Origin: Phaseolus vulgaris
Lineage: Eukaryota; Streptophyta; Magnoliopsida; Fabales; Fabaceae
DNA length: 64,000 nt
Reading direction: 5' to 3'
NCBI RefSeq assembly: GCF_000499845.2
Contig: NC_023749.2
Span: forward strand, 16,020,698-16,084,697
Positions within the stretch are counted from its first letter, which is position 1; each line of letters begins with the position of its first letter. The translations under genes and the position numbers were made by a program. Below are positions 52,866 through 64,000 of the stretch, piece by piece. Under the pieces are notes generated by a model, which worked only from the letters and a program-made list of their open reading frames with translations, was not told the origin of the DNA and did no database searches.

Positions 52866-53611
52866 TGATTGCATTTTCATGAAGTTCTTCTTGAATCAAT
52901 GTAGAGTATGGGGCGGAAGCAATGAATGAGAGTGAGCAAGATCCTCCTAAGAGTGGTGTTGATCTTGTAGGTGCATGATAAGTGTGGGTATTGAGTGGTT
53001 CGGCCAGCTCAAGGGAAAAGATGAAGGAATTGAAGTTTAGAGCCTAGGATTCTAGGGAGAAGTAAAGTTGAGCACAAATGGGCAGCATAACTTTACTCAC
53101 AATAAACTTGAAAATACAAGGTGTAGGCTCCTCCTTTTATAGGCTAAGGAGGACCATAATGCAACCCTAATGCTAGCCAAATGAAATGTAAATGTGAAGC
53201 ACATGGGTGCACATGGCACATGGGTGCACAAATGAGCACATGGGGAGGGGTGTGTCTAGTTTTTATGCTCACCCCCTCCATGGTCTTTCTAGAATGTTGA
53301 CACAAATATGCTTTCTACACTACTCTAATTACTAAGCACCCCTAATGGGCCTTTATCTAACAATTACAAAGGTCTTCTCTTCCCAAAACCGTAGCTTTGA
53401 CCTATGTGTATGTGAAGCTAGACGGTCTAGAAGGAATCCTCATCATGGCCTAGACGCTCCTTATGTAGCCGCTCCTCATCATGGCCTAGACGCTCCTCTT
53501 CATGGGCTAGACGCTCCTTTTTGAGTCTAGACGCTCCTCATCATAGGCTAGACCGTCTAGTCTTGGAGGCTTGGCTTTCATCGTGTGGTGAGCTTGGGCC
53601 CTCCTCCATCA
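52866..53611 (-). repeat. D 3' LTR
   Basis: 746 bp. On the plus strand it runs TGATTGC...CTCCATCA, followed by the complement of the purine tract (TCCCCTCCCTCTT, 53612-53624). CGTCTAG/CTAGACG motifs cluster at 53415-53570. It matches 58405-58833 with only about three differences. Confidence 0.88.
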
Positions 53612-56541
53612 TCCCCTCCCTCTTGAAAAGGATTTGTCCTCAAATCCAAAGCTTTTTCTTCAACTAGGGGGATGGTTGTGGCTGGATGGTGTCCATCATC
53701 TCCTCCTTCGGGAAAAGATCTATCCTCAGATGTGCATTCTTGATCTCGGATAGCAGCCTCTTGCTTCGTCAAGATGTATCCTCCCGGATCAAATGTCAAT
53801 CTATGTGAATCCTGAAACAAAGCAAAGGAGTTAGGGTGAGCCTTTGGAAAACAAATAATTGTGTGAAGTTGCCATTCTTGTTTTTCTCTTATGTTGGACA
53901 ACTTCTCGCAATATCTCCCTTTTGAGGGTTGTAGGTGCCTTCTAATCCTCTTATGTTTTCTAAAATTTCCAAAAGTAGTTACTTTTTCCTTAGGCATAAT
54001 TCCTTTAGGAAATGGTGACAACTTTAAAAAGGTAAGAGGACTATGTTCACATACAACTTCAAATGGAGAGGTATGAGTAATCTTGTGGACTACTCCATTG
54101 TATGCATGTATAAAAGGAAAAGGATTCTTATCCCAAGAATTGTGAATGTCCCTCATGATTTCGTGAAGCATAGAAGGAAGAGCTATGTTTTCAAATTTTG
54201 GAGCTCTATCCCTTATTTTTGAAAATAAATCATGGAGGCTTGTCACTTTTCTTAAGAAGAGTTTATCCACTTCCATGGAGAAAGAATCAAGACCTTTTGT
54301 TGTCCTAGGAAGCTCTAATATGAAATGTGTGTCTTCCCAAGTATTTTTGACAAAAGGTGAAGGAGGATAGAGTTCTTGAGACTTCGCTTTAGGTGTAGTT
54401 TGAAAACAAAAGTTGTACCTAAAGTAATGTCTTTGAACCTCTTTTCTCATGGGTGACAAAAGTTTTCCCCTTAAAAGCTCTGGAGTTTTATCAACTCTCA
54501 TTTGTCCCATGAGTTCTCCTTCTTGTAGACTTTTTCTCTTATGTGCAAAGAGAGTCTCGTTGGTACAACCATGGTTTATGAAAATTTGTACATTTTGTAA
54601 TGGTTGTCTCAATAAGACATGACAAGTTGTTCTAGGCACTACTTCATACAAAAATTGGTAGGTGCTTATAGATAACTTGTCATTCCTTTGGGGGTATCTT
54701 AACACATTTAAGAAATAGTCTTGATCTATGCAAGCTTCTTTTAAAGACTTTTCTTTTGTGCTTATGCTTGCGAGTGTTCCTTTACAAAAGGAAAGGCTAG
54801 GTTGTTCAACAAGAAGCATGTTTGTAAAGGTATTGTCAATGTGTTTGACTTGTTGAATGACCTTGTGGGAAGGAACACTATTCTCCCACGCCTTTTGTTT
54901 CCCAAAATTTTTCTCTTTTTCTATTTTTTCTTCATCCCTTTTGTGTTTCATTTGTATTTGGTCTTTTACCACTTGGGAATGTGGTAAAGGGCTAAGTACA
55001 AATCTTTTGTGCTTGTGGATGAAAGAAATCTCGTTAGTTAGACCATTATGGGAGGTTTTCTTATCAAATTGCCATGGTCTACCTAATAAGATGTGGCAAG
55101 CTTCCATAGGTACTACATCACATAAAACATTGTCTTTGTAGTTACCTATAGAAAACTCGATTTCCACTTGTTTGTCTACACGTAGTTCTCCATCCTCATT
55201 GATCCATTGTAAATTGTACGGTTTTGGATGAGGAACTACTTGTAGTTTTAATTTTTCAATCAATCTAGTGCTACAGCAATTGCAGCATGACCCACCATCC
55301 ACAATAAGAGAGCATATATTTTCTAAAACATTGCATCTAGTATGAAAAATGTTCTCTCGTTGTGTCTCGTTGGATGCACTAGGTTGATTGTGGAGGATTC
55401 TTTGAATCATCAATAAGTCCCCCTCCAAAGGATTTATCCTTTCTCCTTCCCCTTTTTCTTGAGTACTAGGTTCATCCTCACCACTTGTGTACTCATCTTT
55501 TCCTTTTAAAAACAAAACCCTTTGGTTTGGACATTGCGCTTGCACATGCCCTCTTCCAAAACATTTAAAGCACTTGGTGTCCCTAGCACGGATGTATGGG
55601 GTGGAGGCATCTTTCACTAAGGGTTTGGTAGTTTCTTTGGATTCGTCTCTAGGTGTACTACCCTCCCTTTTAAAGTCTTTCTTGGGATAAGAGTTGGAGT
55701 AAGAACCCACCCTTTGACTTGAAGTTTTGCGCAAATTTTGTTGTTCAACTTTAATGCAAAGTTGAACCAAATCATTCAAGTCTTGGTAGGGTAATAGTTC
55801 TACTCTATCCCTTATCTCAAGATTGAGCCCACTTAGAAACCTAGATATGGTGGTGGTTTCTTCCTCTCTAATGGATGCTCTCATCATGTCGAGCTCCATT
55901 TTCTGCCTATACTCTTCCACACTTAAGTTCTTTTGTTGGAGTCTTTGGAGCTTGTCCATCAACTCCCTATGGTAGTAGGAAGGTATGTGGCGACGTCTTA
56001 GGGCTCCCCTAAGGTCATTCCAATATTCTATGGAAGGCTCCCTATGAAGACGTCGGTCTCTCTCTAGAGAGGTCCACCAATACATGGCATTGCTTTGGAA
56101 ACTAAGGGTTGCTAAGGGTACCTTCCTCTCTTCACTCACCCTATGGCAAGCAAAGAGTTGCTCTACTTTCATCTCCCAATCTAGGTAGGCCTCTACATCT
56201 TCCTTACCATAGAAATGGGGTAGGTCTACCCTTACTTCCTTTGGGCTCTCTTGCTCCCTTTGTCTAGTTCTTCTAGGGGGTGGTTGGTAATAGTCATTAA
56301 TTCTAAGGCTTCCCTCCCCTAGAGTCTCATTACTTTTAGAATGGGATGCATGAGTTTTTTTTTATTTTTGTGATTTTTGTGATTTCTCTTCTTGAGCTTT
56401 AGCCAACTCATTGATTTTGTTCTCATTCTCCAATTGTCTAAAAGAAATTAATTGGACCGCTTGTGATACTTCTTTCAAAAGAGTTTTCAAAGATTTTACT
56501 TCACTTTCTATAGACTTCGGAGAGTGAGGAGAAGAAGACAT
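53578..56541 (-). CDS. D gag-protease polyprotein with integrase remnants
   Basis: It is open for 864 codons from 56172; the family start is probably the ATG at 56541-56539, with one in-frame TAA at 56364-56362 in a poly-A run. Gag has YWWTSLERDRR and YWNDLRGALRRR, then a zinc knuckle CFKCFGRGHVQAQC (CX2CX4HX4C). Protease shows SLIVDGGSCCN and HILLGRPWQFD, as in CRM elements. After the LLVEQPSL linker, RT and RNase H are missing. Eroded integrase pieces follow (GELMGQMRVDKT, SPFEVVCEHSPLT) without recognisable catalytic Asp/Asp/Glu. The frame runs 34 bases into the 3' LTR. It probably supplies gag and protease only, if expressed. Confidence 0.78.
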
Positions 56542-58389
56542 GGCTAAAACTTTGTGTATATAGGTGTTTTACTTTGAGAAAATTTAGGAAAGTTAAAGAA
56601 GGTAGTTTTCCAGGTAAAGGAGGTGAGTCACAAAGGACTACTTAAGTACCAAGCCTTTTCCTTGCCAAAAACTATCCCCCAATATCTTCACACAAGACTT
56701 TCTCTTAGTGAAACACTTAGAACACAAATAAGTTGAGAAATAAATGCAAGAAAACAATGCAAGCTAACTATGCAACAAAGCTAGTCGGTTTAGCACAAAA
56801 TTTAAGCAAAATTAAACATGCAAAGCGTAGCTATGAAAGCAAGAAAAGCAATTACAAACAAGTAACAATTACTAATCAAGAATTGCTATACTATTCGGCC
56901 CTAGGTGAGGCTTCTTGGACACTTTGAGCCCTTGAAGACACACTCACCGTCTAAAACGTAATTAACAAGGTAATTAACAATAAACCAAGTTGCAAAGGAA
57001 ATAAGAGAACTCCCTTTGTTGATCCTCATTTTGGTTAGTGCACTTCTTTGTTGTCTTGATTGTTGATCTCCTAAGTGTTTGTAATGTTTGTTTCAAGAAA
57101 GCTTGTTTCGGCTTTGGCTTTGTCTCCTCCTTAGAATGTTGGCTTTAATTCTCCAATTTCCAGCACCTATTCACAAGGGCTAAACCTTAAACCAAGTCAA
57201 ATTCCATGCACATAAGCACCAAGGGAGAAATTAAATTCCAGCACCCAAAAAGAGAGGTCAAGGAACAAAAGCAAGAAACAAATTTAATTGAAAGAAAACA
57301 GTACCACCAAAAGGATTTATAATATGACAACTTAGAAAGAGATTCAAGAAATTAAAGCAAACAATTAAAGGTACTCAATAAAAGGTTGGCACACAAAAGA
57401 ATTCCTAAAGAAAAGCACTAGATTAGATGACCAAATAAAAAAAACAGCACCACTGGAAAATGTTGTGGGCCAGAAAACGTGTTTGTTCCCCGATTTATGC
57501 TGATCTGTATTTTTGGAATTTGGCTCTGAAATTTGTTATGCAAGATATTCAGGATCTTATCTAAAATCTGGCTTTGGATTCACTCAAAACGGATGCACCA
57601 TTTTTTTTTAATAAATTTTGCAAAATTGGTGTTCGGTTAGGCCAGCTGGAGCGCTCAAGATTTGCACTCTGATTTTGTAAGATTTATCATTTTTTTTCTG
57701 TTGCTTCTTTTGACCTCATTCTTTTTTTGTCTTTTCTATAACACTTTAAACTTGCATTTTCCAGAAAATCAGAATTTTCCTATGGGTGGAAATATTTTTC
57801 TGGGTTAAAACAGCCAAAACAGAGAAGGTGTAAACAGGGGAATCCTGGAAAACTGGAAAAAACAGCAAGATAACCAAAATTTAACACAATGGAATTGTAA
57901 GAACGGAAATTGTGTAAGAACTAAGACATAATTATGAACTCAAACTAAAAATAAAAAGGCACCAAAGGATCAAAGAACAGCAGATTCAAACAATTGAAAG
58001 AGACCCAAAAGCAAGAAACAATCAAGCCAATAATAGGACTACTAAGAATTGTTGACAAATATGGATTCACATGACTTGACACAACATTTATAGATTCAGA
58101 AAATAAAGACTCAAAGCATAAAATGAAGCAAAATTAAGAAAGCAATAAGGACTCAAATTCCTAAAAGAAAAACAGCCACTCAATGGTGTAAGGAATCCTA
58201 TCACAAGCTGCACAGAATTTGTTCAAGATCAATTGAACAATTGTGCTTTGGTTGGATCTTCCATAAGCACACCAAGAACAATTTAAAAAGTAAAAAACAA
58301 CAAGACAAGTATGGAATTTAAATGACAATATGAAATAAAGAAGAACTGAAAATTTAAAAGACCAAGCTACTCATCTTGAAGAACCAAAA
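56542..58389 (-). other. D untranslated leader
   Basis: AT-rich with no supported coding region. It is similar to the C leader (7575-9056) on the opposite strand, with many scattered differences. Confidence 0.72.
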
Positions 58390-58402
58390 GCTCATGATAC
58401 CA
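58390..58402 (-). other. D primer binding site (initiator-Met type)
   Basis: TGGTATCATGAGC on the minus strand, two bases from the LTR edge at 58405. It marks 58405 as the true inner edge of the 5' LTR. Confidence 0.75.
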
Positions 58403-58404
58403 AA

Positions 58405-58833
58405 TGATGGCATTTTCATGAAGTTCTTCTTGAATCAATGTAGAGTATGGGGCGGAAGCAATGAATGAGAGTGAGCAAGATCCTCCTAAGAGTGGTGTTG
58501 ATCTTGTAGGTGCATGATAAGTGTGGGTATTGAGTGGTTCGGCCAGCTCAAGGGAAAAGATGAAGGAATTGAAGTTTAGAGCCTAGGATTCTAGGGAGAA
58601 GTAAAGTTGAGCACAAATGGGCAGCATAACTTTACTCACAATAAACTTGAAAATACAAGGTGTAGGCTCCTCCTTTTATAGGTTAAGGAGGACCATAATG
58701 CAACCCTAATGCTAGCCAAATGAAATGTAAATGTGAAGCACATGGGTGCACATGGCACATGGGTGCACAAATGAGCACATGGGGAGGGGTGTGTCTAGTT
58801 TTTATGCTCACCCCCCCCCCCTCCATGGTCTTG
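58405..58833 (-). repeat. D 5' LTR, inner part
   Basis: Matches 52866-53290 of the 3' LTR and is cut by an E-type LTR after CCATGGTCTTG. A poly-C run (58811-58821) is longer than in the other copies. Confidence 0.85.
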
Positions 58834-59302
58834 TGTACCGTCCCGTATCCGGGCGTTGACTAAGTCAAGGTCAAAGTCAACACCAGGAGTTAAAGTCAAC
58901 GCAAGGCGTTGCCTAGGTGGAGAGACGCCAAGTGTCAGCGTCGTCGAGAAGAGGCGTCGCCAAGACAAGGCGTCGCCTAGGTGAAGGCGTCGCCCAACCA
59001 GGTCGTCGCCAGATCAAACATTACTAAAGCAAGGCAATCACAGTGTGGTTCCCCGATGCCCATGGGTAGGAAAGACCATGGAGGGAGCGACGCCGTGGGA
59101 AGGCCTCAGGTCCCGATGATCCGGGAGAGTGATAGGGAGAAGAGAAAGGTGGCTTCAAGGCCATAGTAACAACACCAGTGTAGGGCAGCCTGACTCGTGA
59201 AGTACCCCTGCCGCCCCAGAGACGCCTTTGGGACAGATACGACTCAAGAGGAAGGTCACGCCCAGGGTAGCCGGGTGCAGGGTACAAGAGGAAGGCAGAT
59301 AC
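58834..59302 (+). mobile_element. E-type LTR fragment inside D
   Basis: The first 469 bp of an E-type LTR (TGTACCGTCCC). From 58982 it is nearly identical to the window start (1-321), with about one difference. Its remaining roughly 750 bp are gone; a CRM LTR follows at once. Confidence 0.87.
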
Positions 59303-60051
59303 TGATGGCATTTTCATGTGTTCTTCTTGAATCAAAGTAGAAAATAAGGTGCGGAAGCAATGGGTGAGATGATCAAGACCCTCCTAGGAGTTGTGTTGGC
59401 CTTGTAGGTGCATGATGAGTATGGTGTTTGAGTGGTTCGGCCAGCTCAAGGGAGAAGGTGAAAGGATTGAAGTTTAGAGCCTAGATTTCTAGGAGAAGTA
59501 AAGCTTGTGCACAAAAATGGCAGCATAACCTTACTCAATTAAACTTGAAAATACAAGGTGTAGGCTCCTCCTTTTATAGGCTAAGGAGGACCATAATGCA
59601 ACCCTAATGCTAGCCAAATGAAATGTAAATGTGAAGCACATGGGTGCACATGGCACATGGGTGCACAAATGAGGACATGGGGAGGGGTGTGTCTAGTTTT
59701 TATGCTCACCCCCCCCTCCATGGTGTTTCTAGAATGTTCACACAAATATGCTTTCTACACTACTTTAATTACTAAACACCCCTAATGGGCCTTTATGTAA
59801 CAATTACAAAGGTCTTCTCTTCCCAAAACCGTAGCTTTGACCCATGTGTATGTGAAGCTAGACGGTCTAGAAGGAATCCTCATCATGGCCTAGACGCTCC
59901 TTATGTAGCCGCTCCTCATCATGGCCTAGACGCTCCTCTTCATGGGCTAGACGCTCCTTTTTGAGTCTAGACGCTCCTCATCATAGGCTAGACCGTCTAG
60001 TCTTGGAGGCTTGGCTTTCATCGTGTGGTGAGCTTGGGCCCTCCTCCATCA
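59303..60051 (-). repeat. D': CRM-type LTR closing the composite
   Basis: 749 bp, TGATGGC...CTCCATCA. Its left part differs more from the D LTRs (for example CATGTGTTC for CATGAAGTTC), while its right part closely matches the D 3' LTR. It begins exactly where the E fragment stops (GCAGATAC) and ends at D's target duplication. This fits a hybrid of a nested LTR and D's original outer LTR end. Confidence 0.8.
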
Positions 60052-60056
60052 GCACT

Positions 60057-62395
60057 GGTCTCACCAAGTTGTCCATCGCCAGATGATGGCACAAGAAGTC
60101 GGGATCGATCTCGGGCATGTCCGAAGCGGACCATGCAAACGCATCCAGATGCCGTTCTATCACCTTGGTGATCTGGTCCTGGAGCTCAACCTCCAGGGAT
60201 CTTCCCAGCTTGAAGATTTTTCCCCCGATTTCTCTCTCGAGCCACTGCTCGACGAGTTTTGGTCTGGTTTCTCTGGCGATCACCGCCCTGGCGATCACCG
60301 CCCTGGCGATTCCCAGTTCTCTCGCTTCCTCAGGGCGATTCCTTGCCTCTTCTTCCTCCAGACCGGCGTTCCCCTCCCCCAGCTCAGCATCCACCATCTC
60401 CACGTCTCTTCCGGCAGTCTCTTCTATTACCGTCGACCTGGGCTTCACACCGGGAGGCGGGGTGGTTGTCACGTAACTCACCGATCTTTTGTTTTTCATG
60501 CTATTCTCATAGCACTTCTTCGCTTCTTTCTGATCGGATTTGATGGTGATCACCACCCCCTCCATAGACGGCAACTTCACCTTCATGTGCCGGGTCGACG
60601 GTATGGCACCTATCCTGTTGAGCGTGGGTCTTCCCAACAGGATGTTGTATGCTGAAGGGGCGTTTACAACAAGGTATTTGATTTTCTCCGTTCTCGAACC
60701 CGCCTCATCTGTAAACGTAGTCCTCAATTCTATGTACCCCCTGACCTCTACCTGGTCACCAGCGAAACCATACAAACACCCTCCATAGGGCCTCAGCTGG
60801 TCAAGGGGCAGCTCCAACTGCGTGAAAGTCGGCCAGAACATCACGTCTGCCGAGCTTCCTTGGTCCACCAGAACCCTGTGGACCTTTCTTCCTGCTGTGA
60901 TCAACGAGATGACTATGGGATCGTTGTCATGAGGCACAACGTCCCGAAGATCCTGCTTGGTGAATGTAATGTCCACTTCCGGCGAGTGGTCTTCAAACAT
61001 ATCCACCGTCATCACAGACCTCGCGTACCTCTTCCTTTGTGATGCGGTGCATCCACCCCCTGAGAAACCCCCTGCAATGGTGTGGATTTCCCCGTGCGTA
61101 GGCATCTCGTGCTGCTGAGCTTCTCCACCTGCTGGTTGGGAACTCGACGCGCCCCCCGTCCTTCTATCCAGCAAATAGTCATTTAGGAACCCACTCTTAA
61201 CCAGATCGTCGAGCTGGTATCTTAAAGCTAAACGCGAATCCACTGTATGGCCAAAGCCCTGGTGAAACTCACACCAGGCGTCTGGCTTTGGTCCCAGCAC
61301 CTTGTCGCCCACCTTCTCTGGCGCTTTCAACCTAGCAGATATATTGGGAATGGCGATCAGGTCCGCCAATCCCATGACAAACTTGTGCTAAGGCGGGCGA
61401 TTGTATTCCCGGCGTGCTGGTTGCTGGCGCCCTTGGCCCCTGCCCTTGTTCTTCCTTGGATCATAAGGATGGCGGGTCCTCTGATCCCTTCTGGCCGCCG
61501 CTGTCTCCAGAACCCTCTGTGGTTGGATCCTCGTCTGGGCGCGTGGCCTAGCGGGAGCCACGCTTCCTCTCTTCTCGGCGACTTCACTTTCGTCGGCGAT
61601 GTGGGCCACCGCAAGTCGCCTAACCTCAGCAAACGTGGCGGGGTGAGCCCTGATTAATGCCTCGCAGAATGGTCCCGGCAGCACGCCCTTCTTAAATGCA
61701 TAGACCAGCATTTCTTCATCTTTGGCCGGCGATCTGACCATCTGCGCCCCAAAGCGATTCAAGTAGTCCCTGAGGGACTCTCCCTGATATTGCCTTATAT
61801 CAAACAAATCGTAAGACACCCTGGGTGGTGCCTTATTCACGATGTACTGCTCGACGAAGATCTTCGAGAACTGTTGGAAGTTGGTAATGTGACCGTTAGG
61901 CAGGCTCACAAACCATTCCAGCGCCGTTCCCTGGAGTGTGCTCACGAACATCTTGCAGTATACGGCGTCTGATCCTCCTGACAGCATCATCTGCGTATGG
62001 AACGTGGTGAGATGAGCCTCAGGATCCTCCACGCCGGTAAAAACAGCCTTAACAGGTACCACACTCGCAGGAATAGGCGTGTCAGTAATCGCCTGAGCGA
62101 AAGGCATAGGAAAAACACGAGGCGGCGTTGACGGCGCGACCTCTTCAGCAATAGGACGCCCTTGCTGCTCCTGAAGAGCTTGACGCAGCTCTTCAGTCAC
62201 CTTGCTAAGCTCATCATTCCTGGCCCGAGAGGCGGCCAGGTCCTCATGCATTCTCGCCTGTTCTATGCGCGAGGCTTCCACAGTTGCCTGCAACGAGCGC
62301 ATAATCTCTACCATCTGCGCCATGGTCATGGCGGCGGCGCCTTCAACAACAACGGGCGCAACTGGACTTGAACGGTTGCTTCTCATTTTTCTCAT
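60057..62395 (-). pseudogene. F gag-protease
   Basis: Gag starts at Met 62395 (MRKMRSNRSS). It has a short coiled segment (about residues 45-80), the gag core (GVEDPEAHLTTFH, SLPNGHITNFQQF, GPFCEALIR) and a basic region. A Lys codon is TAG at 61388-61390. The Cys/His segment is damaged (DSRLALRYQ where others have DSCLSLGYQ). Protease is open with VLVDQGSSADV near 60870 and NILLGRP near 60640. The linker and start of RT reach the D insertion at 60052; translated residues beyond belong to the D LTR. RT continues at 52860. Confidence 0.85.
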
Positions 62396-62779
62396 GAAAA
62401 CTCAGCAAGTCACAGAGAGTAATGAACTTCAGCGATGATCGATTCAGCGATCAATCGGTCAAAACTGCGCGAAACTCCGCAAGAAAACTCAAGAACACAG
62501 CGAACCTCCGCAGAAACCTGCAACTCCACCAGAAACCACCGCTTCTCCCACGACAAACCAAACGAGCCAAAGAACTCAAATCTCGCCGAACAAATCTCGC
62601 GTAAACAGCAGAAAACTTCACTTCACCGAACCAAAACTCGAAACGAACGGTGGAAAACGCGAAATCATCGAACAAAACTCAGATGAACAGCGAACAGCGG
62701 TTGCACCAGCACACAACCACACAGAAAACTACAAAAACCTCCAAGAACTCACGCTGTGGATGGGAACAGGTTTTACACG
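62396..62779 (-). other. F untranslated leader
   Basis: Short leader between PBS and gag, similar to 23993-24375 of A. No coding signal. Confidence 0.7.
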
Positions 62780-62797
62780 GCCCCACGGTGGGCGCCT
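62780..62797 (-). other. F primer binding site (tRNA-Lys-like)
   Basis: On the minus strand AGGCGCCCACCGTGGGGC, identical to A, including the first-base mismatch to the expected TGG. Confidence 0.65.
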
Positions 62798-62799
62798 GA

Positions 62800-63604
62800 T
62801 GATCCTGCCTGTTGACCAGAACGTTGGAACTTGCCTCGTCAAACTTGGATCGACGTGCGCACCGCTTCAACCTCCGTCCTTCGTCACGATCCACCTCAAG
62901 AACCTGCAAAAGAACAGAGCGGCGCCGCTGCGGCCGATCGCACTCCAACGCCCAAGTCAGTGACTGAACCACCAAATACTTCAAGAGCAAACACTCAAGA
63001 ACTCTCAAGGAACCGTGCAATGTTCTCTCTCACAGTATGCTCAAGAACTCACAAGCGTAAAGAAGACAATCTGAACGTGCGTACCTCGAAAGTTCGTTGG
63101 GAAACCCTTATATACCTGGTCACTTTCTCTCTCCTGGCAGTTACGCACCTGGACACGTGGCTCGCATCCAGTCATCTGGAGCCTCCTTGACTTGGGCGCT
63201 GCTTCTGACTCTCTTTTGGCTAAGTTACTTATGCATGGTGCTGCCCAGTGCATAGCTAACTTGGAGCGCGATCTCTACTGGGATTGGCGAGTTAGGGTGC
63301 CTTCGTACACCTTCCCTGTGGTCTCGCCGGCCGCCTTCATAATCTGCACCACCTTCATCTTCGGCGATGTGCTTGCTCCGACGATCTCTAATCACTTGGT
63401 CGCCTGAGTTTACATCTGGCGACTTCATCTTTAACCCGGTGATCACCGGTTCTGGTATGCTGGAGATCGGAGCACGCCAACTTCATAACTGGTGACTACA
63501 CGAGTCCCCCGACTTCCTTCCCTTCTGCCAACCTGGCGTCTCGTCAACACGCCTATACTGTAGCTTGATGCCACGTCATCACTTCCGACTACCAGGGCGG
63601 TACA
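62800..63604 (-). repeat. F 5' LTR
   Basis: 805 bp. It lacks 14 bases present in the other LTR (after CGCATCCAGTC, near 63173), and is followed by GTTTC. Confidence 0.92.
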
Positions 63605-64000
63605 GTTTCAGAGTTTGAAGAGTTAAATAAAGCGGTTAGAGCGCCAAACAACGCAAGTAGAAATATTGCAGTTAGAGCATTGAACGACGCGAATGGATGC
63701 ACCGCACGATCGAGCCATGTGGCAGAAGATGGAAGGGTGGCCCTGGCATCCCTGGTTAAACTCAGAACATGTCGTATCGACAGAATGCCCAGTGGTACGA
63801 TGCGCTGTCGAAAGTGGGTCAGGGGCGCAGTAGGAGTCAGGATCAAGTCGAATGACTGAACGTCCCATCGACCATACAAGGAGCGCCACGTGGATCAAGT
63901 CGAATGACTGAACGTCCCATCAGCCATACAAGAAGCGCCACGTGGATGGCACGGAAGAACCTTGAGCTCTTCGCTGTCCCCAGGCGTCGACCAAGGCCAA
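63605..64000 (+). mobile_element. I: continuation after F
   Basis: Begins with the second copy of the target duplication GTTTC and carries on the 3' region of element I upstream of its antisense gene. No coding region is supported. An LTR is expected to the right, outside the window. Confidence 0.65.
63841..63944. repeat. 52-bp direct tandem duplication
   Basis: Two copies, 63841-63892 and 63893-63944, beginning GATCAAGTCGAATGACTG, with about three mismatches. They lie in the 3' region of element I. Confidence 0.9.

Larger units (their letters stand above)
52866..60051 (-). mobile_element. D: CRM-derived non-autonomous composite, TSD GCACT
   Basis: Flanked by GCACT at 52861-52865 and 60052-60056. 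On the minus strand it has a compound 5' LTR side (60051 to 58405), PBS, a leader of about 1.85 kb, one long gag-protease-type ORF, purine tract and 3' LTR (52866-53611). RT and RNase H are absent. The 5' LTR side is rearranged: partial LTR 58405-58833, E-type fragment 58834-59302 and nearly complete LTR 59303-60051. The outer ends still carry matching target duplications, so the rearrangement followed insertion into F. Confidence 0.88.
45131..63604 (-). mobile_element. F: TatA element, TSD GTTTC, opened by composite D
   Basis: LTRs are 45131-45949 (819 bp) and 62800-63604 (805 bp), flanked by GTTTC at 45126-45130 and 63605-63609. Without D it is about 11.3 kb. Gag-pol is on the minus strand and the extra gene on the plus strand. 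The LTRs differ by one 14-bp deletion and about 11 substitutions (about 1.4%), so F is older than A. Pol has a large internal deletion from RT to the second RNase H. D entered just upstream of RT. Confidence 0.93.

Noticed and set aside
1..59302. The E-type sequences at 1-321 and 58982-59302 as the two LTRs of one giant element.
   Set aside because: E1 is followed directly by a CRM LTR with no PBS, and the second copy is a fragment nested in D. Separate insertions explain the flanks and target duplications.
63841..63944. The 52-bp duplication as a target-site duplication or CRISPR-like repeat.
   Set aside because: The two copies are directly adjacent with no insert or spacer; a simple tandem duplication suffices.
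1..64000. Host protein-coding or RNA genes.
   Set aside because: Every sizeable coding region is assigned to a retrotransposon, and the remaining stretches are LTRs, leaders or repeats.

Overview
The window reads as repeat-rich plant nuclear DNA made entirely of LTR retrotransposons of the Ty3/gypsy class, inserted into one another. I see no host gene, tRNA, rRNA or prokaryotic feature. Protein style suggests a dicot, and from memory a phaseoloid legume; the species call is low confidence. A CRM-clade (centromeric chromovirus) element makes a pericentromeric or centromeric origin plausible.

Three families account for nearly all bases. (1) 'TatA' (copies A, B, F and solo LTR S1) is a Tat-lineage family. 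Its LTRs are 794-819 bp, TGTACC...GGATCA, and its PBS resembles the complement of tRNA-Lys. Gag-pol carries two RNase H domains. An extra gene lies antisense to gag-pol between pol and the 3' LTR. (2) 'TatB' (copies G and I, with E-type LTRs of about 1.2 kb, TGTACC...GGAACA, probably belonging to it) is a diverged Tat family with a shorter version of the same antisense gene. (3) 'CRM' (C, D, D3, D') has LTRs of 689-749 bp (TGATGG...CATCA) and an initiator-Met-type PBS. C has CRM-like RT; D and D3 are non-autonomous derivatives.

Layout. 1-1077: E1 LTR. 1078-2571: small CRM derivative D3 (interrupted by E1). 2581-3765: solo LTR E2 (TSD ATATC). 3766-6870: TatB pol relic G, minus strand. 6871-38557: CRM element C, opened by B (9057-19706, minus, 5' truncated), by solo LTR S1 (21340-22156, TSD ACACT) and by the complete young A (23178-37964, TSD AAAGG). 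38558-45130 and 63605-64000: TatB element I, opened by F (45131-63604, minus, TSD GTTTC). F is in turn opened by the CRM-derived composite D (52866-60051, TSD GCACT), which holds an E-type LTR fragment and a further CRM LTR. Nest depth reaches four to five layers.

Most gag-pol genes are broken. The most interesting object is the antisense gene. It has a 5'UTR intron of about 233 nt and a phase-1 coding intron whose position is the same in the diverged TatB copy. It encodes a PF04195-like domain followed, in TatA, by a basic/acidic/Pro-rich segment and a long coiled coil. In copy A a perfect-looking 898-bp tandem array (four copies) has turned the two-coding-exon gene into a predicted five-coding-exon gene. 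Each added exon is exactly 720 nt, so the reading frame is preserved (808 to 1528 residues).
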